Below are positions 1-14,598 of a DNA stretch of 64,000 nt, in pieces. The translations under genes were made by a program, and so were the position numbers. Positions within the stretch are counted from its first letter, which is position 1; each line of letters opens with the position of its first letter. The notes below the pieces were generated by a model, which was given only the letters and a program-made list of their open reading frames with translations, searched no databases and was not told the DNA's origin. The stretch is from Prosapia bicincta (Eukaryota; Arthropoda; Insecta; Hemiptera; Cercopidae), in NCBI GenBank assembly GCA_036971475.1, contig JBAIZL010000001.1, positions 79,990,873 through 80,054,872 of the forward strand, given 5' to 3'.

Positions 1-967
1 AATATCCTTGATTGTGCAATACAACATTTCGAAGTCAATTTAACCTACAACCTTAGAAAATCTTCATACAGTTTTCAGACAATATTTCAGATGTTGATAT
101 TGAACCTTATATTATTTACTATAGAAGCTATCTAAAAATGTAATTGATATTACTGGTCAATTTTAATATGGTATTCAGATTAATATATGAACGTCATGCA
201 TAACCTGAATAAACTACATAGTTATATTTCCCTGAGAGAAATAACTTTAACTTGATTGCTATGGATATATTTATATTACTCTATTATTTTATACTTATCT
301 ATTTAAATCCTACATCATATTAATATGTGACAATTAATCCTTATTTTAATAAATTGTTTTTCTTAACAATACATTTTTTAGCATAGCATTTGTACTTCGT
401 AATAGAAGTTTGAAGTTTTTTCTGTTGCCTTCTCTCTACAAATCACTGGTATGGTTTACGTTTTGAATTTTTTACCTTCTTCAAAAAATAAATTCCCTGC
501 CTTCACCTATTTTGCATAACTTCTTTCATTTGACCTATAAAAATAAGACCTAGAGTCAGAAAATTCCCAGTGATATGTTTCTATTTTTATATTGCAACCT
601 TAAGAAAACCTTTATGTGAAACCTTTTTTAAATAAATAAAATGTTATTCCCACAATCAAGTAATTTCAGTCATATGACAATCCATATGTTGAAAATAGAG
701 TCAAAAAACAATATATAACTGCAAATGATATTTTAAAGAGAACAGTTCATCTCAACCCAGCAACAACCTCAGCTAGAATATATTAGGTATAATATGATTT
801 TCAGCTGGCCATTCTATGATTAGGGCTGCCCCAATGAAGGAATATAGAAATTTATTTGAAAATAAGTCAAAATAAATACTATTTTGTGAGTATATTTTTT
901 TATACTAATTTCTTAAGTATTTTTTATTTATGATCATGTATTATAAACAATAATTTCCTAATTACAG
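1..967. other. Intron sequence upstream of first visible exon
   Basis: AT-rich sequence that ends at the acceptor of exon 1. I see no exon with cadherin motifs, no RNA gene and no recognisable element. Confidence 0.6.
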
Positions 968-1267
968 GTGATATAACTGTCAGTAATCCCAATAAGCTGA
1001 ATAAACATCAGGTGATCATTCTTAATGCTTCTGTAAATGATGGTATACATTCCAATTTCTGTCGCATACGAGTTGAAATAGTAACACCAACTAATAAGAA
1101 GCCAGTGTTCACAATGAGACAATATGAAACAAATGTTACAGAGAATCTACCTGCAGGTACATTTGTGGTTCAAGTAATTGCAACACTTCGAGAAAGTAGT
1201 TTACCTGAGGTCATAAAATACACATTAGCATCAAAACATACAAATTTTGAGATCAATAGCATTACTG
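968..1267 (+). CDS. Fat-like cadherin exon 1 of window (end of R1, start of R2)
   Basis: The acceptor AG is at 966-967 and the donor GT at 1268; the exon enters and leaves in phase 1. It reads through ILNASVNDGIHSNFCRIRVEI, the last strands of a cadherin repeat. It then runs into the next repeat with Y-x-x-x-V-T-E-N-L-P-A-G-T. In R1 the LDRE position reads KLNKH and the DxNDN position reads TPTNKKP, so the R1-R2 calcium site looks lost. The exon has no start codon and continues from upstream sequence. Confidence 0.9.
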
Positions 1268-4200
1268 GTATGTATTTTGTTTATGGGAGTATATTTTAAA
1301 AGTAAATTTTAAAATAACAAATTTACCAAAAATGAATTTTCTTACACAAATACTAGATTTTAGGACCATAGTCTGAAGATGATAGATAGACCAAGGAAGA
1401 GATGGCTGAAGATCCATTGAAGTATAAAGAGACTTGGCACAAAACATTGAGTGAAGAAAAAGGAATTGAATATTGTATGATATAAGCAATTGCACTTGAA
1501 TCTGATTCAAAGTCTATTCAAGTATTTTTTCAAAATGTATGTAAGCCTGTGTTTTGGATCAATGAACCTATCTGTCTCATTACATGCTATCAGTTTTCAG
1601 TATCAGTTTTTTAGTCTCTGAAGATTCAGTTGAGTTCAATTAGAAACTATTTCGTTGTCAGATGAACAATAAAAACTCTACTTGTATTGTTTTTGCATTT
1701 GAATGTGTAAACATATGCTATAGATTATCAAAATAAATTCTTTAAGTGACAAAAGAAGAAAAATATTGGAGATTTTTTACATTATAAATTTGATTATATA
1801 TTTTATTTTACCATAGTAGGCACCAAATTTATGTTTTTTTTATGAAATAAGTTTGAAAAACTATTTATTCTGATGATTTGGGAAAATAAAATATTGCTTT
1901 TAGAAGTAATTATTTATTAAAAATCTACCAACAAAAGTATACATTTCAATTTTATTCTAGGATAATATTTTAAACCACTGGAAATTTTTTAAAGTGTTTA
2001 TTACCTTTTTAATTTTAACTTTTTCTAAAACATCACAGTCAGATGACAGTTAAGAAGGTAGCCTTTATTCTAAGATTCCTATATCTAAATATCGTCATTA
2101 AAACCAAATCAAGATTAACAACGTGGAATAAAAGCTTTATGTACTCCTATATAGTGAAGGAACTTTTCTAAGCTATTATATTAAAATAAACAGTTGAATT
2201 AATCTGCTCATCATTTCTGACCGTGTTGACATTGCTAAATTTGATTGACTTTGCCTGATTTGGTTACATGTAGAATAGTTTAGTTAAGTATTTAGTTAAT
2301 AAAGTTTTTCTGAAACTTTTGTGTGCTTTGAAAATAAAACCTCAACATTTTATAACTTCTCTTCAAGAACAAAGTTAGATAGCATAATATGAACAATAGA
2401 TTCATAAGGCAGAACCACTGGCTTTGGTTTTGTTAAATCTTATAAAGAGCTAAATTAATTTTAAGTTCCTCGAAACCAAACTCTGCAAATCTTTATGTAG
2501 TACAGTATCCTTACTGCATATATTACGCAGTAATGCTTATTCTTAAGGCTCCTTAAAATAAACATTCAAGTAAAAATATTATCTAAAACAACTTGTACAT
2601 ATGTTACACTTGCCTATAGTATCACTTACTTTTATAATTTAGAGGGTGGCCATTTCGGAACAGAACAAAACATTTCCCTCAATTTCTTGTATCTTACAAT
2701 TACATGTACAGACAAACAAATACATAAACCAAAATTCAAGATACACCGACATCCCACCAATTTCAACACTACCAAACATAACTCACCAAACCACCCACAC
2801 CAACATAAGCTAGCAGCTTAACACCATGATATATCGCCTATTAAAAACCCTGTTAGACAAAGAAGAACACTACCAAGAATGAAATACCATAAAACACATA
2901 GCACAAACCAATGGATACAATCAAACACAACAATGATTGATAAACTATACAACCACCTAAAAAATAAACTCAATAACCCAGCTCCTAACACACCACACGA
3001 AAAACCCCATAACATTCTTAACAATACCATTCAGATCACCCAAAACCCATAAACTAACCACCACACTTTGTAAATACAATTGCAGAATAGTCTACTCCAC
3101 ACAAAACTCCCTCTACAAACAATTTAAACCCATCCAAATAAACAAGGGCACAACAACTCTGCTGGTGTTTACAAACTAACTAGAAGTTCATGCCTCAGTT
3201 TTTACATAGGCCAGACAGAGAGGCTATTTTACACACGCTACCAAGAACACATAAAAGCACTCACAAACAAAAACATCCAATCAAACTTCGCCGACCATCT
3301 AATATCCACAAACCATAACTACACAGACATAATATCTAACCTACAAATGTTTCACAAACAATACAAAAATAATCAACGATACACAACTACTGATACTACA
3401 ATCAAGATACTACAAGAGATATACAAACATTTCAAAATACACCCCACATACATATTTAACACCCAATTACACTATAACACACGTACACTTTTTGACATTA
3501 TAACCACCAATATGCTCCAAAATACACTTAAATCCTTACACTAATATCCACCCCCCACACTTACCTATAATAACCATTAGGTCAATCATAGTCTGAGTTG
3601 ACAATGGGACATATCTCCCAAAATGGCTGTCCTCAACAATCATAAAAGTAAACGTTACTGTAAGCAAATGTAAGATATGAACAAATGTTTTAAATTAAAA
3701 ACTATTAGCTCACATGAAGATACACCTAACCAATATAAAAATAATATTTTAAATATTTTTCACACATGAATATTTTGTAGAATGTTAATGAATACATGGT
3801 TTCTTAAGTAATTACAATAAAAACATACCTAATAAGCAAAAACAAATATTATCACCTTTATTTTTTTGCAGCTCATGAATACTCGTTTATTTTAAGTTGA
3901 GTTTTGCATTTTATCATTTTTCACTAAGACTTACATTTCAGAAGTAAGTACTAATTATAATTAAACATGTGCTTATGCTGTACCTATTTACTTTTTAATC
4001 AATTCTGTAGATACCCCAACCCCCTAAAATTATCAATATACATGAAACAAACAACATGTTGTATATTTATGCTATATTTACTTTTACCTTTTCTCTTATA
4101 TGATTTTTCTAATTTGACTATTGAAATAAATAATTACTTTCACTTAATCATTACCATATTATATAATTTAACATTTTAATATTTGTAATCCAATTAAAAA

Positions 4201-6401
4201 TGTCATCTTGTTAATACATTTAGGTGAAATTAAGACATTACATAAACTGGATAGAGAAAAGCAAGCAATTCACTGGTTGACTGTGGTTGCACAAAGTAAA
4301 GACGGACAGTCAGATTGGGCAACAGTTAAGGTAGTAATTGAAGATGTAAATGACAATGTACCAAAATTTCAGATGTCAAAATATAAAGCCTGTATTTACA
4401 GCAATAGTTCTATTCATAACACAGTATTAGAGGTGAGCACAACCTATAAATTTGATTTTTCAATCGGTTATAAAATAGTATTATTGGTATTAATATTATT
4501 CAATTTCATTTTCAACTTTAGATCCTAGTTTACACTTTAATACTTTTGTAATAACATTATGTAACATTTGCTTTCAGTAGCACATACTTTATTCTTTATT
4601 TAGGACAGTCGTTTTGGGAAGTGTGTCCTATTCTCGGACTGTAACTAATGTCTTGGTTGCTTTAGGATGGGGTGGGGATGGAGAGAGGGTGAGTTGGTGT
4701 TTGTATAAATGTATTATTTGGTTTTAGAGTTTTAGGGCTATGAAGTGTAGAATATGAAGGTTTGATGTTATGTTAGAGTGATTGTGCTTTGTGAAAACGA
4801 GATGTTCAGCAAAGTTTGATTGAGTGTTTTGATTTATAGGTGCCTTAATGTTTTAACATGTGTAAAATAGCCTTGATGTTTGGGGTGTATAGAAACTAGA
4901 GCATGAAATGCAAGTTAGTTTGTATAAATCAACGGATTGTAAAAATCATTGTTTGTGGCTTTTAGGTTTTTGATATTCCTGTGTATGTAATAGACTATTT
5001 TGTAATTATATTTATGAAATTTATTGGTTACTTTGTGGGTTTTGAGTGATGTGTATGATAGTGTTACATATTTTGTGGGTTTGTCAGGAAGTTTTTTGTG
5101 TTGAGTTATTGTTGAGTTTATTTTTCAAGGAGAAATACTTATCAACCATTGAGATATTGTATCTAATGGCTTGTTCTATTTATACGTTTTATTTTGTTTA
5201 GTTCTTGTTCTTCTATGAGTTTTCAATAGGTAATCGATCATAGTATTCTAAGCAGCTGGTTTGTATTGATGAGACTGTTTGAAGAATTATTTATAGGTCT
5301 TGGTGTAAGTGTTGGTGGGCTTATGATATAGGTTAAATATCTGAAATTGTTTGTTTCTACATATAAATGTTTAGTCCAAAAAATTAACTAATGTTTTTAT
5401 TTCATGTTTGTTAATATCTATTAATTTTTTATATAAGCTAATGACAGATCACAGACAAGTCATGCTTTTTCACTCAACGTTTTGAATTTCTTTCCGAAAT
5501 TTCTTTTCAAGAGCTCGTTTTTATTAAACCAAAACACAACATAGTTTACAATTTATAAAATTCATAACATTACATTAAACATGATAAAAATCAACAAAAC
5601 TCTTAATAAATATTCTCATTTATAAGTCAAATTTGTATCACAATAAAACAGACAGTCACAGATCCATACACTAACTCATCCTACTATTAATAACAGAATC
5701 AACACTTTATATTTAAACAACAAAATCATTATAATATATACAATACGCCGAGTGATCAAAAAACCTACAAAAATGTTAAATTTCACTTATATTTTTTATT
5801 ACTGAAGGTTCATATGCAGATGGAAATTCATTTAATTCTTTCATTTTATTCAATGCATTTCTTCCTTGTTTTTTTTATATCTTTCCACATGTTTTTTTCC
5901 AATCTCTTTCCTTATGTAAAAAAAAAAATTAAAAGAGTTATTTGTTTCTGGCTTTAGAGAGTATATTACATTAGGGTGTATAAAATTGATGTATTTTAGG
6001 ATTATTTGGGTTTTGTATTTATATCCTAAGAGTAAGCTGACAGTAGCACTAGTATATCTGTCTTTTCTGAGTATTTGTTGTCCAGTGAAATATAACTTTC
6101 TTTAATGGCGTGAATAAATATTTAGTCAATATGCTACTTGTAGAGTTACCTTACATTTTGTCTAAGTTCAGTCTATCTTTTTGGGAGATATGCCCCACTA
6201 TTAACTCTGACCATAACTCAAGTTAAAGTAACAAAATCTAATTAGTATACAAATTTTGCAAAGAAAAGATATTCCAACAAAAAATTAGTTAAAGCCAACT
6301 CTGAATATACAAAATATTATTTGTCCTCAACATTGCAGGAAATGCAATTGTCCTACAACTTACAAGTAAATTATTATAATACATAATATAAAATTTATGT
6401 A

Positions 6402-6478
<77 letters not shown>

Positions 6479-9400
6479 AAAATTATAGCACAAAAGATGT
6501 TTAAAAGAATACAGACCTTACAACTAAAGAAGTGTGACACATTCAAATGTAAATATTTCAGTGAATTGCTCTTTCTTCAGTACTAGAAAAAATGAAACTA
6601 TATAAGTATTATTTAATTTAATAAAAATGCAAGTGTGGGTATTTTTAATTTGGGAAATTTATTTCTACTTTAGACATGTAAGAATTATGTACATTTAGAC
6701 ACAATTATACTCTTTCTTCTGGAGAACTGGCTTTTGGGAGTATAGTTATTACTCTATTTTCAAGCATTCTCCAACTATGCCTAATTTGCATGGTATAAGC
6801 ATGGATTGGTAAAATTATTACCAAGACACATTAAATGTATAGGTATAAGTGATAAAGAATACTCATACAAGAATGTATATACAGGGTCCGGCAATAAAAC
6901 CTCCCTAGTTTTAAAAAGTACTTACAAAACAAATAAGACAGATACAGAAAACATACCTTTATTGATGAACAATAAATACTATGCCATTTTACATTACTTC
7001 GTTTTAAAAATTATCTCTGCTAAATAACATCCTCCATAGTTGATACATTGACAAAGTTCCCGGAACTTCCCGGAAGTTCTTCATAGTTTTTTTTGTCATA
7101 TCCCTTGGAATGGCTGCCAATAGCGCAACCAACTGTCACATAAGAGCTGTGTAGTGGTCCTTGATGAAGTTCCCGAGGGTTTTATGCAGCCCAGTCACAA
7201 AAATTCTGATTAAGTTCTGAACGCCTTGGGGATTGTTGAACGGACGCTCTCCCGCGCGCCACATTTTCCGGTGTTGTAGTTCGAGGTAGGCTTGTAAGTT
7301 TTCTTTTTTAGTGCTGAGCCTGTTTTCCAAAGTTTGACATCCACAGTTGAATAGTTTTCCTATCAGAAACATGATAATCTTGGCCAAGTTCAAATCAAAT
7401 ATGAAACACTCGTTGAGTAGCAATCACAGAACAACCTTTACTAATAAACTCCTCTACAACAAACGCTTGATGCCCACCACGCCAAGCCATGATGCATACT
7501 GAAAATGGCATGTACATTGCTTTCAAATAACACCCCCACCATATCAGTGCTACCTCTGCAACTCACATAATAATTTCTTCAAATACGGCAGGTTTTATTG
7601 CCGACCCCTGTATATAGTATATTAATATAGCATATTATTATATTATATATATTAAATATGTATGTATAAATATGTGTGTTTATGTGTGTGTGTGTGTGTG
7701 AATCTAGTTTTTCTACATTTTAGATTAACATTTGCACATTTCACAATCATATTTTTTCCTTTAAACAGATCATAGCAACAGACAATGATGCACATCCAGG
7801 TAATATTATAGAATACTCTATTCAAACTTCACAGCCAGAGACAGGAAAAGATATATTTGAAATTTCATACAAAGGTGAAATAGTAACCCGGCAGCAATTA
7901 TTAAACTTTGGTAAGTGTCTTTGAAGAATATTTTAAATTAGTAATAACCTAGTTACGTGTAAAGATATTAAAGCATCATATTCTTTGAAATTTGAATGCT
8001 CAAACTAGACTTCTAAAAATAGTAAGAATTTAAGCCAACTTGGTTTAAATACATCATTGCAATTGCATTTCAGCATATACTACCAATTTGGTTTAAATAT
8101 GCCTTGCCAATTGCATTTTGGTATTTACTCAATATTGATATAGTATAATGAATATGATTATAATTTGTGCTGAGTATCAAATATCTCAAAGCATTCATCT
8201 GGTCATAATTTTAGAAAACTCTCAAATGATTTTCAAAAATATATTGATTGTTTCTTGGTCCTTTCTTCAGACAAACCAAACACCCTATTTTTCACAAAAA
8301 ATGTCTTCCCATAAATTATGGAAAATTATTATAATCTATGGAAAAATAACGATGAAATGGTAACAAATAACTACAAAATTATATATATACAAAAGCCAAC
8401 TAAATCAGAACATTTATTCATTTTAAATCATTACTAACAGTTATAAAACATCACAAAACAACAATATAATGAATGACATTCTCATTGTCTTAGTGTCAAA
8501 AACTCAGTTGCACTATTTATGTGATTTTTTTTCTTGGTAAGAGATTATCATATGCAGCAATCACAAAGCCTGTACAATCACTAACCTTCTGAAGGTATAT
8601 CCTTACTTCTTGTTTCAAAAGTTATACAACTAATATTGATATTCTATTACTTTCCTGAATAAAAAGAATTTTTCATGAAATATGGTTTAACGCCGTATGT
8701 CAAGCCACAATCATTACAAATGTGAAATAAATAACGCTTTATAAAATAGATTTTATAATCTATTTAATCAGTAATTTTTAATAAAAATTTGTGTAGGTCA
8801 GGTTATTCAGTCAAACTTGACTGAGTTGTTTTGGAGTAGGATTTACGGGTTGTTATTTTGCCATGTTTGTAGGAACAAATTTGTGTTTTATTCCTCATAC
8901 AAATACATCCAATCTAAACATTTAGGGGAGCCATGAACAAAAATTTGTAATACTTTGTACACCTTGGATTTCTGACACAGTTAGATTTAAAGTTTGTACA
9001 CATAGATGAAGATGGATTTAATTTTTGCTTTTATTTGTCAGAAGATCCCATATTTTTGACAATTATGTAGGATATACATATAAACAACAGGAGAACCACC
9101 CACGCCATGTGTATAGTTATATAGTGCCGTGAACTTAATTTTTAGATTTTCTTCTACAAAATAATCTATATTATGATTTACGTGGAGGCAGGCAATTTGC
9201 ATTGTTATACCAGTTCAAAATAGTTTTTGTTTTCATTTTTTTAAAATAATTTTGATAGTATTTTTATAGCTCTTTGTATTTATAATTCCAGAAAAATATT
9301 TTTAATGTTTTATTGTAAACTATATACTTTGTTTGAACCAAATATATGTATTTTGGTTTCTGTGTGAAATAAAACTCATGTCTTCAATTCTGGACATTTC

Positions 9401-12400
9401 TATTTATTGATTTGTGACTGTGAAATAATGATAGGTTTGAACAAATTTCAGCATAACAACTGGTTCCATCATTAATAATCAACTTCTGTAACATGTCATC
9501 TGTGGTTTTTAGAAGCATTATTTTTTTAAATAAAATATTCTGATTACAGAAAAAATTACCTTTATATTAACAATACGAGCCAGGGATCATGGAGATCCAC
9601 CATTGTATGCAGATATGATTGTCTCAATATATGTAATGTCAACAAATGATGTGCTTCCTGCTTTTCTTCTGCCTAAAACAAACAAAATAACATTGAATAA
9701 AGAAACAAAACCAGGTAAATAGGAATTAGTGAAAATATCTCTTTAATTTGAATTATTTAATTAATAAAAGAGAAAATGAAGACCGAACAATTAATACAAA
9801 TACCAGTGTATTCTATTCTTATCTGCCTGATATAGGAGGTTGTGTCTTAAATAATATACCACATGTACAGTGATAAAACATTATATATAATAATAATTAT
9901 ACCTTTTTATACCATATGACATAGTCTAGGAGAGACAGGATGGATCTTTCTAACTTCTTCCATATGGTATTCAAAGAAGGTCATGTAGCCTGCACTATGC
10001 TTTAGCTGACCAATTATAACACTAGGTTTTACCTCAGGCACTAATTTCCACAAGCGAAGTCAAAATGGTGACTAAAAACCCATATTGAAATTCTTTAACT
10101 CTACTGCGAATTGAATTCAAAACCTTTAATTTTGTAGTCAAATGCTCCACCCACTTGACAATGTAACCACCAAAAGAATTAATAGTGCAGTCAATGAAGG
10201 TAAAAATAGGGTCTCACCTCAGAATTCTAAGAACTTCCATGAATTTTCATGAAAACTTACATTCAAGCTTATTATTTTACCCTTAACATAAAAACTAACA
10301 TGGGCACGAGTTGCACTCTTTGCATTTAAGGGGTGAATTCACCCCTTCAGTGAGAAATTGAAAAAAAAGGCTAATATAAATACTCTATTGATTAAAATAT
10401 TTTTTAGTTATGTAGAAAAAATATCCTTTAACATTTTTAACCATGATTTATGATTTCAATCAATTTTTCAACCTTTATAAACCGAAAATCATAAAAAAAT
10501 TGTTGTTTTGTCTCCCTGAAATATTAAATAGAACATTAACAATGCACACAAAATTTATTTACTACTTATGATATAATTTATTGATATAAAGGGAATTTTC
10601 AACCCTTATAAACCACCCCTTATCCTGAAATCAATAAAAAAATATTTCTTGGCAGCTATAATTTTTTTGATTGAGCATTTATAAATGTTAAAATAGTTTG
10701 TACGAAACATAAAAAGTCTTATTTTATCCCTTGTTATGAAATTATTTAAAAAACTATACTTTGGCAGGTTTGGCAGCTTTAATTAATCAGAACTTTTTTC
10801 ACTGCTTATGAAATATTAAATTTTTTAATTTTAATTTCTCAACCGTCAAATCTACCCTTTAAACATAAATTCATTAAAAATCAACATTCAACATTTTCAA
10901 ACATTTTACTAGTGTATTTGCTGTTCATAAATATATAATTTATTAATTTGATAAAAGCAGAAAACTAAATCTAATTATGAAAGTAAACATTATAATTTAT
11001 GAAAATACAAAAGTTTTTTATCTATTTTTCATCAAATTCTACATTAAATAAAAATCACTGTAGTGTACTTTTAAAACTACTTATCACAGAGCTAGAATCA
11101 ATATTTTATTCTTGGTCATTTGGGGAGTAATTCTGACAGTTGTCACCACTGCATATTCCACATTTGCATTGCAAAATAGTGAAATCCTTCAACAACCGCA
11201 AGAGGCACCACTCCCTTTTTTGCCGTTGTAAAATATCATTTTAAAAAGTTCTTCTAATGCAGAAGGATTTGCATTTTTAATTGCCTCTAAAAATCCTTCA
11301 ATAAATACCCATCCCCAGTCAAATGGATGAATATTTTTATTGTCAAGCCAAATCTGTGTAACTTGTATAAGTTTGTAAATCTCGGCATCATATATTTGTA
11401 AATTTATTAAAATCACATTTTATTGTCACATTAACTAACTTTGATTACTTTATTATGCACCATCGATCTTACATCAACCCAACAGGTCAGATTTTATTCC
11501 ATTTCGCTTGTTTTTGCAATACCTTAAATACAGTAATTTTACATATAATGTAAAAGTTTACTAGGTAAAATATATCACTGAACTTCAAAAGAACTTTATA
11601 CTGAACACCATATAGTTCTTGAATTCTGTAGTCCATTACCTTCGATGAAACTTAATTAATAACTTTTACTTTGTTTATGACTATCCAAACTTTAAATTTT
11701 GTAAATTTGTAAAAACTTACTGGGACAGAACGTTTTCGATCGCTTCGAGGCAATCTTAATAAGTGTCTTCTGCTTAGAGATTTTAGGTCAAGCGGTGATG
11801 GTTTTAAAGGCAGGTTTTTGATAGTATCAAAGAGTATGAGTGATTTGTGTTGTGTTTGTTCGTTTAATATGTTTGTACTTTGTGTTGTGTGTCTGTAAAT
11901 TTCATATTGTTCTAGTGTGTTGAGGTGTTGACTTTTTTTGTTGATGTGTAAGATTTCTAGGTTATGGTAAATGTATGTGTATTTGTGTTCTGTTTCTTTA
12001 TGTGATTTTGAATGCTGAGTTGGTGTTCTGTTTGTGTTCCTTGACTCTTTGTTTTAAGCTGCAACCTGTTTGCCCAATGTAGAATTTGTTGCATTTTGCG
12101 CAGTTTAATTTGCATATGCCTGGTGCTTATAGTTTATCTTTGTTGTTGGTGTTGTGTTGTATTTTGTATTGTAATTTGTTATTAGTTTTGTATGCTATTT
12201 TGTATCCTGTTTTTTTGAAATTTATGGGCTATTTTACTTGATGTTCTGTTTATGTATGGTATTGTGATGTATTTGTTTACCCTCCCTGTAGGTTAATTTT
12301 AGTGCCATAGTTTCGTACCATAGTACCATAGTTTGTCTATTATTGAGGTGTTGTATCCATTTGTGTATACTTAATATTTAATGATGTCTACAATTTTAAT

Positions 12401-14561
12401 TAGAGCAAAATATTTGAAAATACACACAGTTTGAAGTTATTTGTGAAAACGGTTTAAAAAATGTATTTTTCCACAAAAATACAACATATTTAAACATTAA
12501 CAACTGGCATAACAAAAAACTTCATAGAATTAAAAGTGATTAAAAATTGTCCCTCTATTGATTTCTGTGGCTGTTTTTAATTAAAAAATTTCACCCCCCA
12601 AAAAGGGGTGCCACTTGCCCTAAGGGTAAAAGCGCGTCAGCTCTGTGCCTCTTTTGATCCTAAAGAAAATTATATTTTTCCAAACCCAGATGTGTTTGTT
12701 GATATAATTCTGCTCCTGGAAGCTCTTTAAGAAATTGTAAAAAATAATTCTTCAAAGATTATACCAAAATTGACTGAACCAGAAATACATCTCCAGAAAG
12801 CTCATCAAATGAGTTGAAACTGCAGAACAAATTATTCAATTTGACAGAAGACAGTTGCATGATAGCTTTTTTCAAAGATAAACCATTAATAGACTCCTGT
12901 ATCAGGTATAAATCTGAGTATCTGATGCTCTTCTGGAAAGCTAAGCTGATTTTGATGACATTTATCACTAATTACTTGTGTGAAAGTGTTTTTTCTGAAC
13001 TGTTGTAAAGAATAAATATAGAAGCAAACTGGCAAGTGCTGAATAGGACTTTCAAATAAAATCCAGTTCAATTACTCTTGCAATTAACTCTTTACAGCAA
13101 CAAGCTTTACATTAATCAAAACGCCCTACAAAACGTGTAACATGTTTTTGTACAGATATAAGTATTAAATAAAACTGTAATATGCATAATTGTTTTATTT
13201 TTTTTCTATTTTCTTAATGTTATTGAAAAGTGAATGAATAATTAAATATTATTAAGTTTTATTGCTTATTTAAAGAAAGAAAATAAATAATGGTCATGTA
13301 TCTTATGGAAAATGTGTTGTAAAAAATTAGGATCTACAATGTATTGTAAGAAATGAGTATTCTTTCAATCTACTAACCACCCCCTCCACCCCCAGCCCCT
13401 GGTGATGATGGTATGCCAAAATCTTTAAACACCTTCAGGTAGTCCGCAGTTGCTAGAACGTTAGGAACCCTTTATCTGTAGAATACTACATTGTTTTATA
13501 CAACTTTTTAATATACTCTAATAAACATAGTCACAGACCTGAGATTAGCTGTACTATGCGCTTGCATAAAAACAAGAAATACTTTGTAATAACTAATAAA
13601 AAAAAACTCCTGATGTGCCACTAGTACAATATAATGACAAGGTATTGGGCAAAATTTTAGCAAAATACTCCTTTTTTCTTTTAAAGTATACATTATACTA
13701 ATACTGCCTACATACACATAATTATACAGTCTACATTAAGCTGTAAAGTCTACATGTTTTACTCTGTAAAACTCTATAAGCTCCTTTACAAAGTAATTTG
13801 AATTTGAGGCTAGTCAAAGTTTCCTTAATTAGAAGGAAAATGGGAAATTTAAATACAGTTAATTAATTTAGTTCTTTTAATATCACTACCTTTTTTAGTT
13901 CAGTATTATTTTTGATTGTTAACAGGAAGTGTAATAACACAAGTCCAGCTGGAAACCGACATTACTGTACACTTTGAAATTTTGACAGAAGAAGATTTAT
14001 TCCAGGTTGACTCTAAAGGTTGGATACGTCTTCTCAACAAACTGACAGAAAGATCATATACTCTCTGTATTTTAGCAACTGTTCTATTGTTCTCAACTTC
14101 TATAGCCATAGAATTGCAAGTTATTGGTTTTAATCAGTCCATACAGTTTGAGAGTGATGTGTACACTGTATCAGTATTAGAGAATGCTGAAGAGGGGATG
14201 TCTGTACTAAAAGGTAAGATTTACATTAGAAAATGCAATAAAACAATTTTATTGATAGTTGTACTTCCTCTATCTACTCCTTAATTGGAACACTCACACA
14301 CACAAACACACACTCACCAGGACTCACACACACAAACACACACTCACTCACTCAGATTCACACACACACACACACACACAAACACACACTCACCCAGACT
14401 CACACACACACAAACACACACACACACACACACACACACTCACTCACTCAGATTCACACACACACACACATTCACTCACTCAGACTCGCACACACACACA
14501 CACACTATTATATTTTTTAATACGCTAGCATATGGTATGGATTCATATAATGAAATAACAG

Positions 14562-14598
<37 letters not shown>

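Larger units (their letters stand above)
4433..7768 (+). other. Intron 2
   Basis: Contains a minus-strand PLE family A copy (4600-5470), a separate PLE A terminal arm (6165-6240), a long GT microsatellite and a mariner-type deletion derivative. Nothing else is recognised in 5480-6160 or 6590-6880. Confidence 0.7.
10280..12640 (-). mobile_element. Decayed element with GGGGTG ends and cysteine-rich ORF tail, split by a PLE
   Basis: The left end (GGGCACGAGTTGCACTC...GGGGTGAATTCACCCC) and the reverse complement of the right end (GGGCAAGTGGCACCCC...GGGGGGTGAAA near 12595-12640) look like inverted termini. On the minus strand at 11416-11090 it reads HPFDWGWVFIEG, ALEELFKMIFYNGKKG and ASCGC. This is a degenerate form of a TE-associated ending that normally reads W-G-W...P-x-E-x-L...C-x-C-K-x-G-C-x-x-x-C-x-C. 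PLE family C sits at 11665-12300 inside it. Confidence 0.45.
9715..13925 (+). other. Intron 4
   Basis: Holds a composite of a cysteine-rich TE remnant, a minus-strand PLE family C fragment inside it, and a plus-strand hAT remnant. Sequence 9720-10250 and 13500-13925 shows nothing recognisable. Confidence 0.65.

Noticed and set aside
6289..6586. Frames with (His-Thr)n and (Val-Cys)n
   Set aside because: They are produced by the GT repeat.
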